DNA of 64,000 nt from Pseudoglutamicibacter albus (GTDB lineage Bacteria > Actinomycetota > Actinomycetes > Actinomycetales > Micrococcaceae). The position numbers and the translations under genes are program-made. The stretch is from contig NZ_JAKRCW010000007.1 in the NCBI RefSeq assembly GCF_022346425.1, positions 50,344-114,343 on the forward strand, read 5' to 3'. The notes under the pieces are model-generated. The model was not told the DNA's origin. It ran no database searches and was given only the letters and a program-made list of their open reading frames with translations. Of this stretch, positions 42,329 through 52,817 are shown piece by piece; position 1 is the first letter of the stretch; each line of letters opens with the position of its first letter.

Positions 42329-43855
42329 ATGGGCACAACCAAACACACGTCTCACACACATAACGATGCGGCAGACAGGCTCAACCGAAGCCTGCACGCA
42401 CGCCACATGCGCATGATCGCGATCGGAGGCGCGATCGGCACCGGACTATTCCTCGCATCTGGTGCAACCATCTCCCAAGCAGGCCCGGGCGGCGCGCTAC
42501 TGGCCTATGCACTCATCGGCTTCGTAGTGCTCATGGTTATGCAGTCACTGGGTGAGATGTCCACCCACCTACCCGTGGCAGGCTCCTTCGAGGTCTACGC
42601 CTCCCGCTATGTATCCCCCTCATTCGGGTTCGCGACCGGCTGGAACTACTGGTTCAACTGGGCCATCACCCTCGCCGCGGAACTCGTAGCAGCAGGGCTT
42701 GTGATGCGTTTCTGGTTCCCCGACGTACCCGGATGGGTTTGGGCGGCCGTCTTCCTCATTCTCCTAACTACTATCAACGCACTTTCAGCCCGCGCTTTCG
42801 GCGAATCCGAGTTCTGGTTCGCCCTCATCAAAGTCGTGACGGTCCTAGTCTTCCTCGTGCTCGGCGTGCTCATGATCATCGGCATCATCGGCGGCCCATC
42901 CCCCGGCTTCCACAACTGGACCACAGGCGAAGCCCCGTTCGTGGGCGGCCCCTGGTCCACCATCGCCGTGTTCATGGTTGCTGGTTTCTCTTTCCAAGGC
43001 ACCGAACTCGTAGGCGTCGCGGCAGGAGAATCGAAGAACCCGCGCCGCGACATGCCGAAAGCCATCCGCGGCGTGTTCTGGCGCATCATGATCTTCTACA
43101 TCGCAGCGATCGCCGTGATCGGCTTCCTGCTCCCCTACACGGACCCGAGCCTGCTCGCGGCCGCCAACGACGAAGACATCACCGCATCCCCGTTCACTCT
43201 CGTGTTCGACCGCGCCGGCATCGCACTCGCCGCAGGCGTGATGAACGCCGTGATCCTCACCGCGATCCTCTCCGCAGGTAACTCGGGCCTGTACTCCTCA
43301 ACCCGCATGCTCTACGCACTCGCCGAATCCGGCCGTGCACCCAAGATCTTCACGTGGCTGTCCAAGCGGCGCGTCCCTGTCCCAGCGCTACTCACCACTG
43401 CCGCGATCGGCGGGTTCGCGTTCACTACCCATCTCATGGGCGAAGGCCAGGCCTACACATGGCTACTCAACATCTCCGCGCTGTGCGGTTTCACGGTCTG
43501 GGCGGGCATCTCCTGGAGCCACCTGCGCTTCCGTAGAGCCTTCGTCAAACAAGGCCACAGCCTCTCCGAGCTTCCGTATAAGGCCCCGCTCTACCCGTTC
43601 GGGCCCATCGTCGGCTTGAGCGTGATCTTCGTGGTCATCATCGGCCAAAACTTCGAAGCCATCCAAAACGGGAACCTCATAGCCGTGCTCTCCTCATACA
43701 TCGGCCTGCCGATCTTCCTCGCGATCTGGGGCATCCACGCCCTCATCACCAAACAAGGCCGCCTCATCCCACTCGATCAGATCGATGTCTCCGGCTTGCA
43801 ACCCGGCGAATACGATCCACGCCAGGAAGTAAGCCCAGAACCGAACAAGGAGTAA
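42329..43855 (+). CDS. lysP: Amino acid permease, LysP-like (APC/AAT family)
   Basis: A 508-residue 12-helix transporter. The first helix motif RHMRMIAIGGAIGTGLF and SGATISQAGPGGALLAYALIG match the AAT family. The later motifs GFSFQGTELVGVAAGESKNPR, TGWNYWFNWAITLAAELVAA and ARAFGESEFWFALIKV closely follow lysine-specific LysP. It probably imports lysine or a related basic amino acid with protons; substrate specificity within the family cannot be read with certainty. ATG 42329 has GAAGGG eight bases upstream. It is a monocistronic gene ended by a strong hairpin. Confidence 0.88.
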   Translation: MGTTKHTSHTHNDAADRLNRSLHARHMRMIAIGGAIGTGLFLASGATISQAGPGGALLAYALIGFVVLMVMQSLGEMSTHLPVAGSFEVYASRYVSPSFGFATGWNYWFNWAITLAAELVAAGLVMRFWFPDVPGWVWAAVFLILLTTINALSARAFGESEFWFALIKVVTVLVFLVLGVLMIIGIIGGPSPGFHNWTTGEAPFVGGPWSTIAVFMVAGFSFQGTELVGVAAGESKNPRRDMPKAIRGVFWRIMIFYIAAIAVIGFLLPYTDPSLLAAANDEDITASPFTLVFDRAGIALAAGVMNAVILTAILSAGNSGLYSSTRMLYALAESGRAPKIFTWLSKRRVPVPALLTTAAIGGFAFTTHLMGEGQAYTWLLNISALCGFTVWAGISWSHLRFRRAFVKQGHSLSELPYKAPLYPFGPIVGLSVIFVVIIGQNFEAIQNGNLIAVLSSYIGLPIFLAIWGIHALITKQGRLIPLDQIDVSGLQPGEYDPRQEVSPEPNKE

Positions 43856-43881
43856 AAACCTTTAGAACTACGATCCAAAAC

Positions 43882-43932
43882 AGCGATGGGGCTGCGGTTC
43901 AGTCTGAACGTCTGAACCGCAGCCCCATCGCT
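43882..43932. terminator. Long terminator between the permease and argG
   Basis: A 21-bp stem (43882-43902 with 43912-43932) and nine-base loop. On the minus strand GTTTTGG follows, so it terminates argG; it lies 26 bases after the permease stop and serves both convergent genes. Confidence 0.88.
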
Positions 43933-43997
43933 ATGTATTGAGTTAGTGAGAGACTCAGCACGCCGTGCGCTGTATTGCTGAGTGAGATACCCCTGGG

Positions 43998-45479
<1,482 letters not shown>

Positions 45480-45497
45480 CTAGGCGTCACAGTTCCA

Positions 45498-45521
45498 GCG
45501 GGCGCACCATCATGCGCCCGC
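45498..45521. terminator. Hairpin after the cmk-der gene
   Basis: GCGGGCGCA (45498-45506) and TGCGCCCGC (45513-45521) form a 9-bp stem with a six-base loop, about 50 bases after the der stop and upstream of argG. It lacks a T-tract. Confidence 0.5.
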
Positions 45522-45571
45522 GCACTCGTGCGGCATCCACGGTCTCAACGTGAGAAACCGCGCACCCAGTG

Positions 45572-47728
45572 TTACTTTTTGCGCTTATTTCCGCGGCGCT
45601 CACGCACCCGCATCTGAATATCGATCGGGGTCCCGCGGAAGTCGAACGTCTCACGCAGGCGGCGTTCGATAAAGCGCCGGTAGCCCGGGTCCAGGAAGCC
45701 TGTGGTGAACAGCACGAACTTAGGTGGCCGCGCGCTCGCCTGCGTCGCGAACAGAATACGAGGCTGCTTACCGCCGCGCAGCGGGTGCGGATGCTCAGCG
45801 ACCAGCTCACCTAAGAAAGAGTTGAGCTTGCCTGTAGGGATACGGCGGTCCCAAGACTCCAGGGCAACATCCAGGGCCGGGGCGAGCTTGTCTTTATGCC
45901 AGCCGGTCTTCGCCGAGATGTTGACCCGTGGAGCCCACGAGACATGCTTGAGGTCTTGCTCGATCTCCCGCTCCAGATAGTAGCGGCGCTCATCATCAAG
46001 TGTGTCCCACTTATTGAACGCCAAAACCAGGCAACGGCCCGCGTCAATCACTTGCTGCAGGATCCGCTGGTCCTGCTCGGCCAACTCCTCATCCACAGCC
46101 AACAGCACGACGACCGCCTCAGCCTTGTCTAGAGCCGAGGCCGTGCGTAGGGATGCGTAATAGTCAGCACCCGATGCCATGTGTTGCTTGCGGCGCAAGC
46201 CCGCCGTGTCAACGAACTTCCAGATCCGGCCATCCAGTTCCACGAACTCATCGATCGGGTCACGTGTAGTGCCGGACTCATCGGAAACCACTGCACGCTC
46301 ATGGCCTGCCAGCTTATTCAGAAGCGAAGACTTACCCACGTTCGGCCGGCCTAGCAGCGCCACGCGGCGCGGCCCGCCTTCCGGCTCGGCCTCGCCGAAA
46401 GCTGATTCCTCCGGCAGCATCTTGATCAGCTCGTCCAAAACGTCCGCGGTGCCACGGCCATGCAAAGACGAGACCGGATGTGGCTCACCGAAACCAAGGT
46501 TCCACAGTGCCATCGCATCAGCCTCAAGTGAGGGGCCATCAACCTTATTCGCAACCAACAAGACCGGTCGGCCCTTGCGGCGTAGCATCTTCACGATCGC
46601 TTCATCGGCCGCGGTAGCGCCCACCACCGCATCGACCACAAGAACCACAACGTCAGCCACGTCCACGGCACGCTCAGCCTGCTCAGCGACCAAGCGGTCC
46701 ATGCCCTTCGCATCAGCTTCCCAACCGCCCGTATCCACAACACGGAAACGCTTCAGGTTCCACTCCGCGTCATAGGTCACACGGTCACGAGTGACCCCCG
46801 GAAGGTCCTCAACAACCGCCTCACGGCGCCCCAGAATACGGTTCACCAGCGTGGACTTGCCCACATTCGGGCGGCCCACAATCGCGACCACCGGAGGGTT
46901 CTCACCAGCCTCATCGGCTTCCCAACCCTCACCAGCTAGAAGCGCGGCATCCTCGTCATCGAGCTCATAGTCCTGCAAGCCAGCCAGCAACGCCTCAGCC
47001 CGCTGCTCATCCGATTCATCATCACCATCGACAATCGCGCTGGCCTGCTTGCTGACCTCATGCTCAACAACCGTCAAAACCGCCTCAACAGACTGTTCAA
47101 AATTCAACTCGGACGTGTCCACCAGCGTCACGCCCTCAGCAGCCTCCATGAAGTTCACAACCGAGGAGTCCTTCTTATCGCGCTCCCCCACCTGCTGCGC
47201 CAAGGCTTGCGCGGACTGCGTGTTATTCAACTGCAAGCCACGGCGCTTCATCCGCACCTCCTCAGAGGCCGTGAGCAAGACGCGCGCATCAGCGAAAGGC
47301 GCCACCACCGTCGTAATATCGCGGCCCTCAGCAACAATCCGGCCCGCGTCCTCAATCGCGTTACGCTGCCGCTCCACAAGGTTCTCGCGCACCTTCAGAT
47401 TCGTGGAAACATCAGAAACCCGCTCAGAGATCCGCGGCTCACGAATCTCCTTAGTCACATCCCGGCCGTTGACAACAACCCGCTGATCATCAGGGTCAGT
47501 AGACAACTGGATATCAGCCTCGATCACAGCCTGGGCAACAGCATCCTGATCCGAGAGATCAATACCGGACTCCAACGCCGCGAACGTCACCGCACGATAC
47601 ATCGCGCCAGTATCCAGGTAGCCCAAACCCAACGTCCGGGCCACCTCTTTAGACACCGACGACTTCCCCGAACCCGCCGGGCCATCAATAGCAACAATCA
47701 GAGAACCAAAAGCATCCTGCGCATCCAT
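45572..47728 (-). CDS. der: Fused cytidylate kinase / ribosome-assembly GTPase Der
   Basis: A 718-residue chimera. Residues about 8-235 are cytidylate kinase ([42 protein letters not shown]), which makes CDP from CMP. After an acidic linker ([25 protein letters not shown]), residues about 275-718 are Der/EngA with two GTPase domains ([17 protein letters not shown] and [17 protein letters not shown]) and a C-terminal KH-like domain for 50S ribosome assembly. Both halves look intact. Such bifunctional Cmk-Der proteins are known in some Micrococcaceae, while in mycobacteria the two are adjacent genes. ATG 47728 starts two bases after the tyrA stop. Confidence 0.95.
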   Translation of the reverse strand: MDAQDAFGSLIVAIDGPAGSGKSSVSKEVARTLGLGYLDTGAMYRAVTFAALESGIDLSDQDAVAQAVIEADIQLSTDPDDQRVVVNGRDVTKEIREPRISERVSDVSTNLKVRENLVERQRNAIEDAGRIVAEGRDITTVVAPFADARVLLTASEEVRMKRRGLQLNNTQSAQALAQQVGERDKKDSSVVNFMEAAEGVTLVDTSELNFEQSVEAVLTVVEHEVSKQASAIVDGDDESDEQRAEALLAGLQDYELDDEDAALLAGEGWEADEAGENPPVVAIVGRPNVGKSTLVNRILGRREAVVEDLPGVTRDRVTYDAEWNLKRFRVVDTGGWEADAKGMDRLVAEQAERAVDVADVVVLVVDAVVGATAADEAIVKMLRRKGRPVLLVANKVDGPSLEADAMALWNLGFGEPHPVSSLHGRGTADVLDELIKMLPEESAFGEAEPEGGPRRVALLGRPNVGKSSLLNKLAGHERAVVSDESGTTRDPIDEFVELDGRIWKFVDTAGLRRKQHMASGADYYASLRTASALDKAEAVVVLLAVDEELAEQDQRILQQVIDAGRCLVLAFNKWDTLDDERRYYLEREIEQDLKHVSWAPRVNISAKTGWHKDKLAPALDVALESWDRRIPTGKLNSFLGELVAEHPHPLRGGKQPRILFATQASARPPKFVLFTTGFLDPGYRRFIERRLRETFDFRGTPIDIQMRVRERRGNKRKK

Positions 47729-47730
47729 AC

Positions 47731-48834
47731 TCACTGCACAACCTTCCAATCCAAGCCCGTCAAAACAGACACGAGCTCATCGCGACGCCCAGGCAAAACC
47801 TGGATCTCAACCAAACCAACCTCATAACCCGCCGAATGCTCCATCCGCAGGTCCTCCATATTGATGCCGGCCTCACCCATATCAGTCAACAACTGGGCCA
47901 CCTGGCCAGGCTCATCATTCACAATCACAGAAACCGTAGCGAAAGACTGCGGCGGCGCGCCGTGCTTACCAGGAATACGCGCCTGCCCCTGATTACCTTC
48001 CGTCATCAACTCCGCAAGATCCAACGCAGCACCAGATGCGAAAGGGTCACGCAACGTGGCCAACAACCGATCCAAATCCGACTGCAAACCCTCCAAAATC
48101 GGAATCAACTCGGTAGCGTTATGCGCCAGAATCTGAATCCACAACTTCGGGTCACTCGCCGCAATCCGGGTTGTATCCCGCAAACCATTACCCGCCAACG
48201 CCAACGAGGACGCCGAAGCGTTCAAAAGCCTCGAAGCCAAAAGTGAAGACGCGATCTGCGGGAAATGCGAAACCAACGCGACCGCGGCATCATGGGTCTT
48301 CGCATCCATCACCGTGATCGAGGCACCCAAATCCAAACCCACCGATTTCGCCGTCTTCACCGCATGCGAGGTGGATCCCTCATGCGGGACAACAACCCAC
48401 GGCGAGGCCGTAAACAACGCACCCCGGGCAGCGGCAGGCCCAGATTTCTCACGCCCAGCCATCGGGTGGCAGCCAACGTAACGAGCCAGATCAGCCTCAG
48501 CCACATCGTCGTTGGCCTTCAACACGTCAATGACCGAGCCCTTAACCGAGGCAAGGTCGATCACAACAGCTTCAGGGAACTCCGCCAAAGCCTCAGCCAC
48601 AATACCCGGAGTCACATCCGGCGGCGTGGCAACAACCACCAAAGCCGGCGCGAAATCCGTGCCCCGCGGCGCCACAAACCCGGCCCCCATATCCACGGCA
48701 ATACGCTGCGCGGTCGGAGACGCATCCCGCAAACCAACCTCAAGGCCTGCAGAACGCAGACCCAAAGCCGCCGACGTTCCCAAAAGCCCCGTCCCAATCA
48801 CCAGAACGGGCCCCTGAAGGTACCCCTCAGCCAC
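47731..48834 (-). CDS. tyrA: Prephenate dehydrogenase with ACT domain
   Basis: A 367-residue enzyme of tyrosine synthesis that oxidises and decarboxylates prephenate. The NAD motif [19 protein letters not shown], then [17 protein letters not shown] with the catalytic His, and a C-terminal ACT domain ([30 protein letters not shown]) for feedback by tyrosine. It starts at GTG 48834, four bases after the rluB stop, and ends two bases before cmk-der, so it is part of a coupled operon. Its position between rluB and cmk is not seen in mycobacteria. Confidence 0.93.
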   Translation of the reverse strand: MAEGYLQGPVLVIGTGLLGTSAALGLRSAGLEVGLRDASPTAQRIAVDMGAGFVAPRGTDFAPALVVVATPPDVTPGIVAEALAEFPEAVVIDLASVKGSVIDVLKANDDVAEADLARYVGCHPMAGREKSGPAAARGALFTASPWVVVPHEGSTSHAVKTAKSVGLDLGASITVMDAKTHDAAVALVSHFPQIASSLLASRLLNASASSLALAGNGLRDTTRIAASDPKLWIQILAHNATELIPILEGLQSDLDRLLATLRDPFASGAALDLAELMTEGNQGQARIPGKHGAPPQSFATVSVIVNDEPGQVAQLLTDMGEAGINMEDLRMEHSAGYEVGLVEIQVLPGRRDELVSVLTGLDWKVVQ

Positions 48835-48837
48835 AGC

Positions 48838-49896
48838 CTATAAACCCACTTCCGCCAATAAATGCCCCACCTCAGTCTTATTCAGGCGACGCACCGAACC
48901 TTGCCGCTGCTGCCCCAACGTGATTGGGCCAATCTGGGTACGCACCAAGCGACGTACCGGGAAACCCACCGCATCAAAAAGGCGACGCACAATCCGGTTG
49001 CGACCCTCGTGCAAAACCACCTCGGCCACCAGGTCCTTACCCGCGCCATCAACCAGACGGAACGAATCAACCTTCGCCAAACCGTCCTCAAGCTCGATCC
49101 CCTCACGCATCTGCGCGCCCACGCCCTCAGGCAACGGGCCACGGATCTGAACCAGATACGTCTTAGCCACCTCGAAAGACGGATGCGTCAAACGGTGGGC
49201 CAGCTCGCCATCGTTGGTCAACAACAGCAGCCCTTCCGTCTCATAATCCAGACGGCCCACGTGATACAAGCGCTCAGCCTGACCTTCACGCAAGAAATCT
49301 GAAATGTCTTTCCTGCCCTCCGGGTCGTTCATCGAGGTCACGACACCTGCCGGCTTATTGAACACCAGGTAGGTCTTCTCCGTGTCCAGTTGAAGACGGA
49401 TCCCATCCACGTGGATCACGTCCACCTCAGGATCCACACGCGTACCCAGCTCAGTCACAATCTGATGGTTGACCTCAACACGGCCCGCGAGGATGATCTC
49501 CTCACTTGCACGGCGCGATGCGACACCCGCGTTCGCCATGACCTTCTGCAGACGCTCGCCTTCGCTGTGTTCCTTCCGCGGCCCCGCATTCACCGGGGTC
49601 GACGGGCCGCGACGGCGCCGACGCACCGGACCTAGATCATTGAACCGCTCTTGAGCGAAAGCCCGCGGACCACGCGGCTTCTGGTCACGCCCGTTCGCGC
49701 CGCCTTTGTGTCCGCCGCCTTTCTGACTACCGCGCTGTGTCTTTTGGCCGCCCAGGTGCTGCTCAACCTCGTCCTGTTTGGGAGCGCGGCCACGACGAAC
49801 CTGCCCCGCCTGATGCCCCTTCGGCTGCTGTTTCGGCTTACCGTGCCCGCGGCGGTACGAACCCCCACGCGGATTCGATCCAGTCTGGCGAGTCAT
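48838..49896 (-). CDS. rluB: 23S rRNA pseudouridine synthase RluB type
   Basis: A 352-residue enzyme. The N-terminal about 110 residues are very basic and Gly/Gln-rich (RRGHGKPKQQPKGHQAGQV), a tail typical of actinobacterial versions and likely to bind RNA. An S4 domain (RLQKVMANAGVASRRASEE) comes next, then the synthase core with GRLDYETEGLLLLTNDGELAHRL, whose Asp is the catalytic residue, and EGRNRIVRRLFDAVGFPVRRL. It modifies a uridine in 23S rRNA. ATG 49896 was preferred over a TTG at 49905. The gene follows scpB by 54 bases in the conserved parA-scpA-scpB-rluB order. Confidence 0.93.
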   Translation of the reverse strand: MTRQTGSNPRGGSYRRGHGKPKQQPKGHQAGQVRRGRAPKQDEVEQHLGGQKTQRGSQKGGGHKGGANGRDQKPRGPRAFAQERFNDLGPVRRRRRGPSTPVNAGPRKEHSEGERLQKVMANAGVASRRASEEIILAGRVEVNHQIVTELGTRVDPEVDVIHVDGIRLQLDTEKTYLVFNKPAGVVTSMNDPEGRKDISDFLREGQAERLYHVGRLDYETEGLLLLTNDGELAHRLTHPSFEVAKTYLVQIRGPLPEGVGAQMREGIELEDGLAKVDSFRLVDGAGKDLVAEVVLHEGRNRIVRRLFDAVGFPVRRLVRTQIGPITLGQQRQGSVRRLNKTEVGHLLAEVGL

Positions 49897-49950
49897 ACGT
49901 CTCAACGTCCTTATGATTAGCGAATGACTAATCCGCCTTCGCCGTCATTA

Positions 49951-50553
49951 TCACAACGAGGGCAGTACATCATCCAAGTTTTCAACACCTGGCAAAAGTG
50001 GCGACAGATCAGGAAGTTCATCAAGACTGTCTACGCCTAATCTTTCCAGAAGTACCGGCGTGGTCCCAAAGAGACCCGCACCCGTGACCTCATCGGTATC
50101 GACTTGCTCGATCAAACCGCGCGTCATCAACGTACGCACCACGCCATCGGCGTTCACGCCGCGGATGCTCGCGATGCGGGCGCGGGACACCGGCTGCCGA
50201 TAGGCGATGATCGCCAGCGTTTCCATCGCTGCCGCAGACAGCTTGGCTGTTTGCCCCTCAAGAACAAAACGAGAAACAAGCTCACGATGCTCCTGCCGCG
50301 CCCCAATACGCCAGCCGCCACCCACCCGTCGGAGCTGGAAGCCACGGCGGGCACCGAAGCCGGCGGCTGCTGGGTCCGGTTCGCCATCGTATTCGGCGGC
50401 CAACCCGTGCAGTACGCGGCTCACGAATGCCGCATCGACCTCAAGCAGCTGGGAAAGTTCGTCCTCGGTGAGCGGCCGGTCAGCGACCATCAGAACAGCT
50501 TCAAGCCCTTCACGAACTTCCGCGTCACCGGTGGTGTCCGTCTCTGGACTCAT
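49951..50553 (-). CDS. scpB: Segregation and condensation protein B
   Basis: A 200-residue partner of the SMC condensin complex. Two winged-helix domains are visible: MVADRPLTEDELSQLLEVDAAFV then LHGLAAEYDG, and TLAIIAYRQPVSRARIASIRGVNADG then TLMTRGLI. The acidic tail (DELPDLSPLLPGVENLDDVLPSL) is usual in this group. ATG 50553 follows AGGAGGA and overlaps the scpA stop by four bases. It acts with ScpA and SMC, which is encoded elsewhere, in compacting and segregating the chromosome. Confidence 0.95.
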   Translation of the reverse strand: MSPETDTTGDAEVREGLEAVLMVADRPLTEDELSQLLEVDAAFVSRVLHGLAAEYDGEPDPAAAGFGARRGFQLRRVGGGWRIGARQEHRELVSRFVLEGQTAKLSAAAMETLAIIAYRQPVSRARIASIRGVNADGVVRTLMTRGLIEQVDTDEVTGAGLFGTTPVLLERLGVDSLDELPDLSPLLPGVENLDDVLPSL

Positions 50554-51536
50554 GGTGTTCCTCCTGCGTCGTTGCCGTCGCTGGCGTCGTTGATGCTGAC
50601 GTCGTTAGCGTTTTCCTCGTCGCCATCGTATTCAGCGACGCGGAACTCTCCGGCTCCGGTAGCGATCCATTCGACCATGATCTCGGTCAACGGGGACTCT
50701 TGATCAAGCTCCACTGCGCGGTCCCTATACATCTCCAATAGGGCCAGGAATCGGGCGACCACAACCAGCGAGGCTTCGGCATCGGCGGTGAGCTCGCTGA
50801 AGGTGAGCGCTTTCGCGGCCCGTAGCCTGGCGGCGATGTGTTGGGCCTGTTCCGCGACTGAGACAGGTGCGTTGTGGATGTGGTCGGTACCGACCGCCTC
50901 CGGTTCGGTGGTGTGTTTACGGCTCAGTGCTTTCGCGGCGATCTGTGCGAACTGTTGCGGGGTGTGTGTCCATTCGAGTTCCGGGAGGTGCTCGCGAACA
51001 TCGGGATCATCGGCCCTGACTTGCCGTGGAACAAAACGGCTTCCGGCCTCCAGTAAGTGTTCCAGGACGTTCGCGGCCTCTTTATACGCCTTGTACTGCA
51101 GCAGCCGGGCGAACAGAAGGTCGCGTGCTTCGAGGCGTTCAATATCCTCGGCGTCTTCGACCTCACCTTGTGGGAGCAGGCGCGCGGCCTTCATATCTAA
51201 CAGCGTTGAGGCGACAACCAGGAACTCTGTTGTCTCGTCCAGGACAGTCGCTCCGACCTCGTCAGCCAGTGTTCGCAGATAAGCCACAAACTCATCCGTG
51301 ACTTCGGCGAGCGCGACTTCGGTGATGTCGAGGTCGCGTCGGCTGAGCATTTCGACCAGAACTTCGAAGGGGCCGTTGAAGTTCTCAAGCGTTACTTGGA
51401 AGTTCGCGCTCGCGGCCGGACCGGGGGCTTTAGGGGCGGTGCTCTCGTGCCCGGCGCCTGGTGGCTGAGCCTCAGCGGCGGGCGTGTGTATTGCCGGCGC
51501 TGACTGTTGTGTCCCCGTGGCGGGGTTGAGTGTCAC
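50550..51536 (-). CDS. scpA: Segregation and condensation protein A
   Basis: A 328-residue kleisin subunit of SMC-ScpAB. The core starts with FQVTLENFNGPFEVLVEMLSRRDLDITEV, the typical N-terminal helices that contact SMC. DEFVAYLRTL, ATLLDMKAARLLP and a winged-helix C-terminus (FLALLEMYRDRAVELDQESPLTEIMVEW) follow. The first about 45 residues are an Ala/Pro-rich extension with no known role. The GTG start at 51536 overlaps the parA stop by four bases (GTGA). A position between parA and scpB is conserved in actinobacteria. Confidence 0.94.
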   Translation of the reverse strand: MTLNPATGTQQSAPAIHTPAAEAQPPGAGHESTAPKAPGPAASANFQVTLENFNGPFEVLVEMLSRRDLDITEVALAEVTDEFVAYLRTLADEVGATVLDETTEFLVVASTLLDMKAARLLPQGEVEDAEDIERLEARDLLFARLLQYKAYKEAANVLEHLLEAGSRFVPRQVRADDPDVREHLPELEWTHTPQQFAQIAAKALSRKHTTEPEAVGTDHIHNAPVSVAEQAQHIAARLRAAKALTFSELTADAEASLVVVARFLALLEMYRDRAVELDQESPLTEIMVEWIATGAGEFRVAEYDGDEENANDVSINDASDGNDAGGTP

Positions 51537-52423
51537 GGAGCTCCGCCGCGTGCGATGAGTTCTTTAGCCAGCCGGCGGTAGCCTTGCGCTCCGGCGTGGG
51601 ATGGCGCGAACTCGGTGATCGGTTCCATCGCGACCGTGGCGTCCGGGAATTTCACGGTGCGGCGGATCACGGTTTCGAACAGTTTGTCCCCGAATGCTTC
51701 GTCGAGCCGGCCGAGGACTTCACGCGAGTGCAGGGTTCGTTGGTCGTACATGGTCGCGAGCACGCCGTCGATCTGTAGGTCTGGGTTGATGCGGTCCTGC
51801 ACTTTCTCGATGGTGTCGATCAGTAGCGCTACGGCGCGTAGCGCGAAGAACTCGGCGGTGAGCGGGATGATGACGCCGTGGGATGCGGCGAGCGCGTTGA
51901 CCGTTAGCAGGCCGAGGGATGGCTGGCAGTCGATGATGATGACGTCGTAGTCATCGGAGACGTTGCGTAGCTGTGAGGCGAGGACTTGTTCGCGGGCGAC
52001 TTCGTTGACAAGCTGCACTTCTGCCGCGGAGAGGTCGATGTTGGCTGGCAGCAGGTCGATGTTGTCTACGTCGGTGTGCAGGATCGCGTCGCGGATGTCG
52101 ACGTGGCGTTCCATGAGCACGTTGTAGACGGTCAGGTCGAGTTCGTGCGGGTTGACCCCGAAGCCTGCGGAGGCTGCACCTTGTGGGTCGAAGTCGACGA
52201 TGAGTACGCGGCGGCCAAGTTCGGCCAGGGACGCGGCGAGGTTGATCGATGAGGTCGTCTTCCCGACCCCACCTTTCTGGTTGACCATCGCAATGATGCG
52301 GGCTGGTCCATGTTCGGTGAGAACCGGCGGTTCAGGCAGTTGAGTCAAGGGGCGTCCTAGAGCGTTGAGCTCCTGCATACCACCAGGCGCAGGTACTCGG
52401 CCAAAGGAGTTTGGATCGCTCAC
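51533..52423 (-). CDS. ParA/Soj-family ATPase upstream of scpAB
   Basis: A 296-residue ATPase of the Rv1708 type. Deviant Walker A KGGVGKTTSSINLA, then LIVDFDPQGAASAGFG, VIIIDCQPSLGLLTVNALAA and IDGVLATMYDQRTLHSREVL are typical of ParA/Soj. No ParB gene is nearby, so it is an auxiliary ParA linked to SMC rather than the chromosome-partition ParA near oriC. GTG 52423 has AAGGGCGG upstream and was chosen over the in-frame start at 52531, since the extra part covers five 17-bp repeats that do not keep a reading-frame period. It heads the parA-scpA-scpB-rluB-tyrA-cmk/der operon. Confidence 0.9.
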   Translation of the reverse strand: MSDPNSFGRVPAPGGMQELNALGRPLTQLPEPPVLTEHGPARIIAMVNQKGGVGKTTSSINLAASLAELGRRVLIVDFDPQGAASAGFGVNPHELDLTVYNVLMERHVDIRDAILHTDVDNIDLLPANIDLSAAEVQLVNEVAREQVLASQLRNVSDDYDVIIIDCQPSLGLLTVNALAASHGVIIPLTAEFFALRAVALLIDTIEKVQDRINPDLQIDGVLATMYDQRTLHSREVLGRLDEAFGDKLFETVIRRTVKFPDATVAMEPITEFAPSHAGAQGYRRLAKELIARGGAP

Positions 52424-52439
52424 GTGTGCAGACCGCCCT

Positions 52440-52524
52440 TCTGTGCTGAGTTCCACTCTGTACCGAGTTCCGCTCTGTACCGAGTTGTACTCCGTGCTGA
52501 GTTCTACTCTGTTTTGAGTTTCAC
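52440..52524. repeat. Five 17-bp tandem repeats upstream of parA
   Basis: Units start at 52440, 52457, 52474, 52491 and 52508, each 17 bases, sharing TCTGT and GAGTT with variable positions. On the parA strand the consensus is about GTRGAACTCRGYACAGA. A 17-base period breaks a codon frame, so the array is better seen as DNA or RNA signal than protein. The remaining bases 52525-52817 hold the mgtE promoter region and show no gene; no M-box Mg riboswitch was recognised. Confidence 0.85.
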
Positions 52525-52817
52525 CGTGCACCGCATCAATTGTGTGCTGTGCTTTAAGGCTAGTGGTGAATTAGCTGTTTATCCGGATTTTCGCCTCTGT
52601 ATCGGCGAGCCTTGACCCTCAAGTGAAACTCGAAACTTTGGCAAGTGACCTGCCTTCAGCCGAACGCGAGCCACCAGACAAGCGCACGCGACCTGCCGGG
52701 CAAGCGCGAGTCGCGGCCCGCATCGTTCATTTCGCAGCTGATTGAAGCGCCTGCCGGGTAATGTAAGAGCGGCCACAGCATATTACAACGTTCCCCGCCC
52801 CGGGTTGAGGAGTCACT

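Noticed and set aside
51533..52423. ParA as the oriC-linked chromosome partition protein
   Set aside because: No parB, rsmG or yidC gene is near; the scpAB context is that of the auxiliary ParA.
52531..52817. M-box magnesium riboswitch before mgtE
   Set aside because: I could not recognise the conserved M-box core by eye in this stretch; a covariance-model search would settle it.
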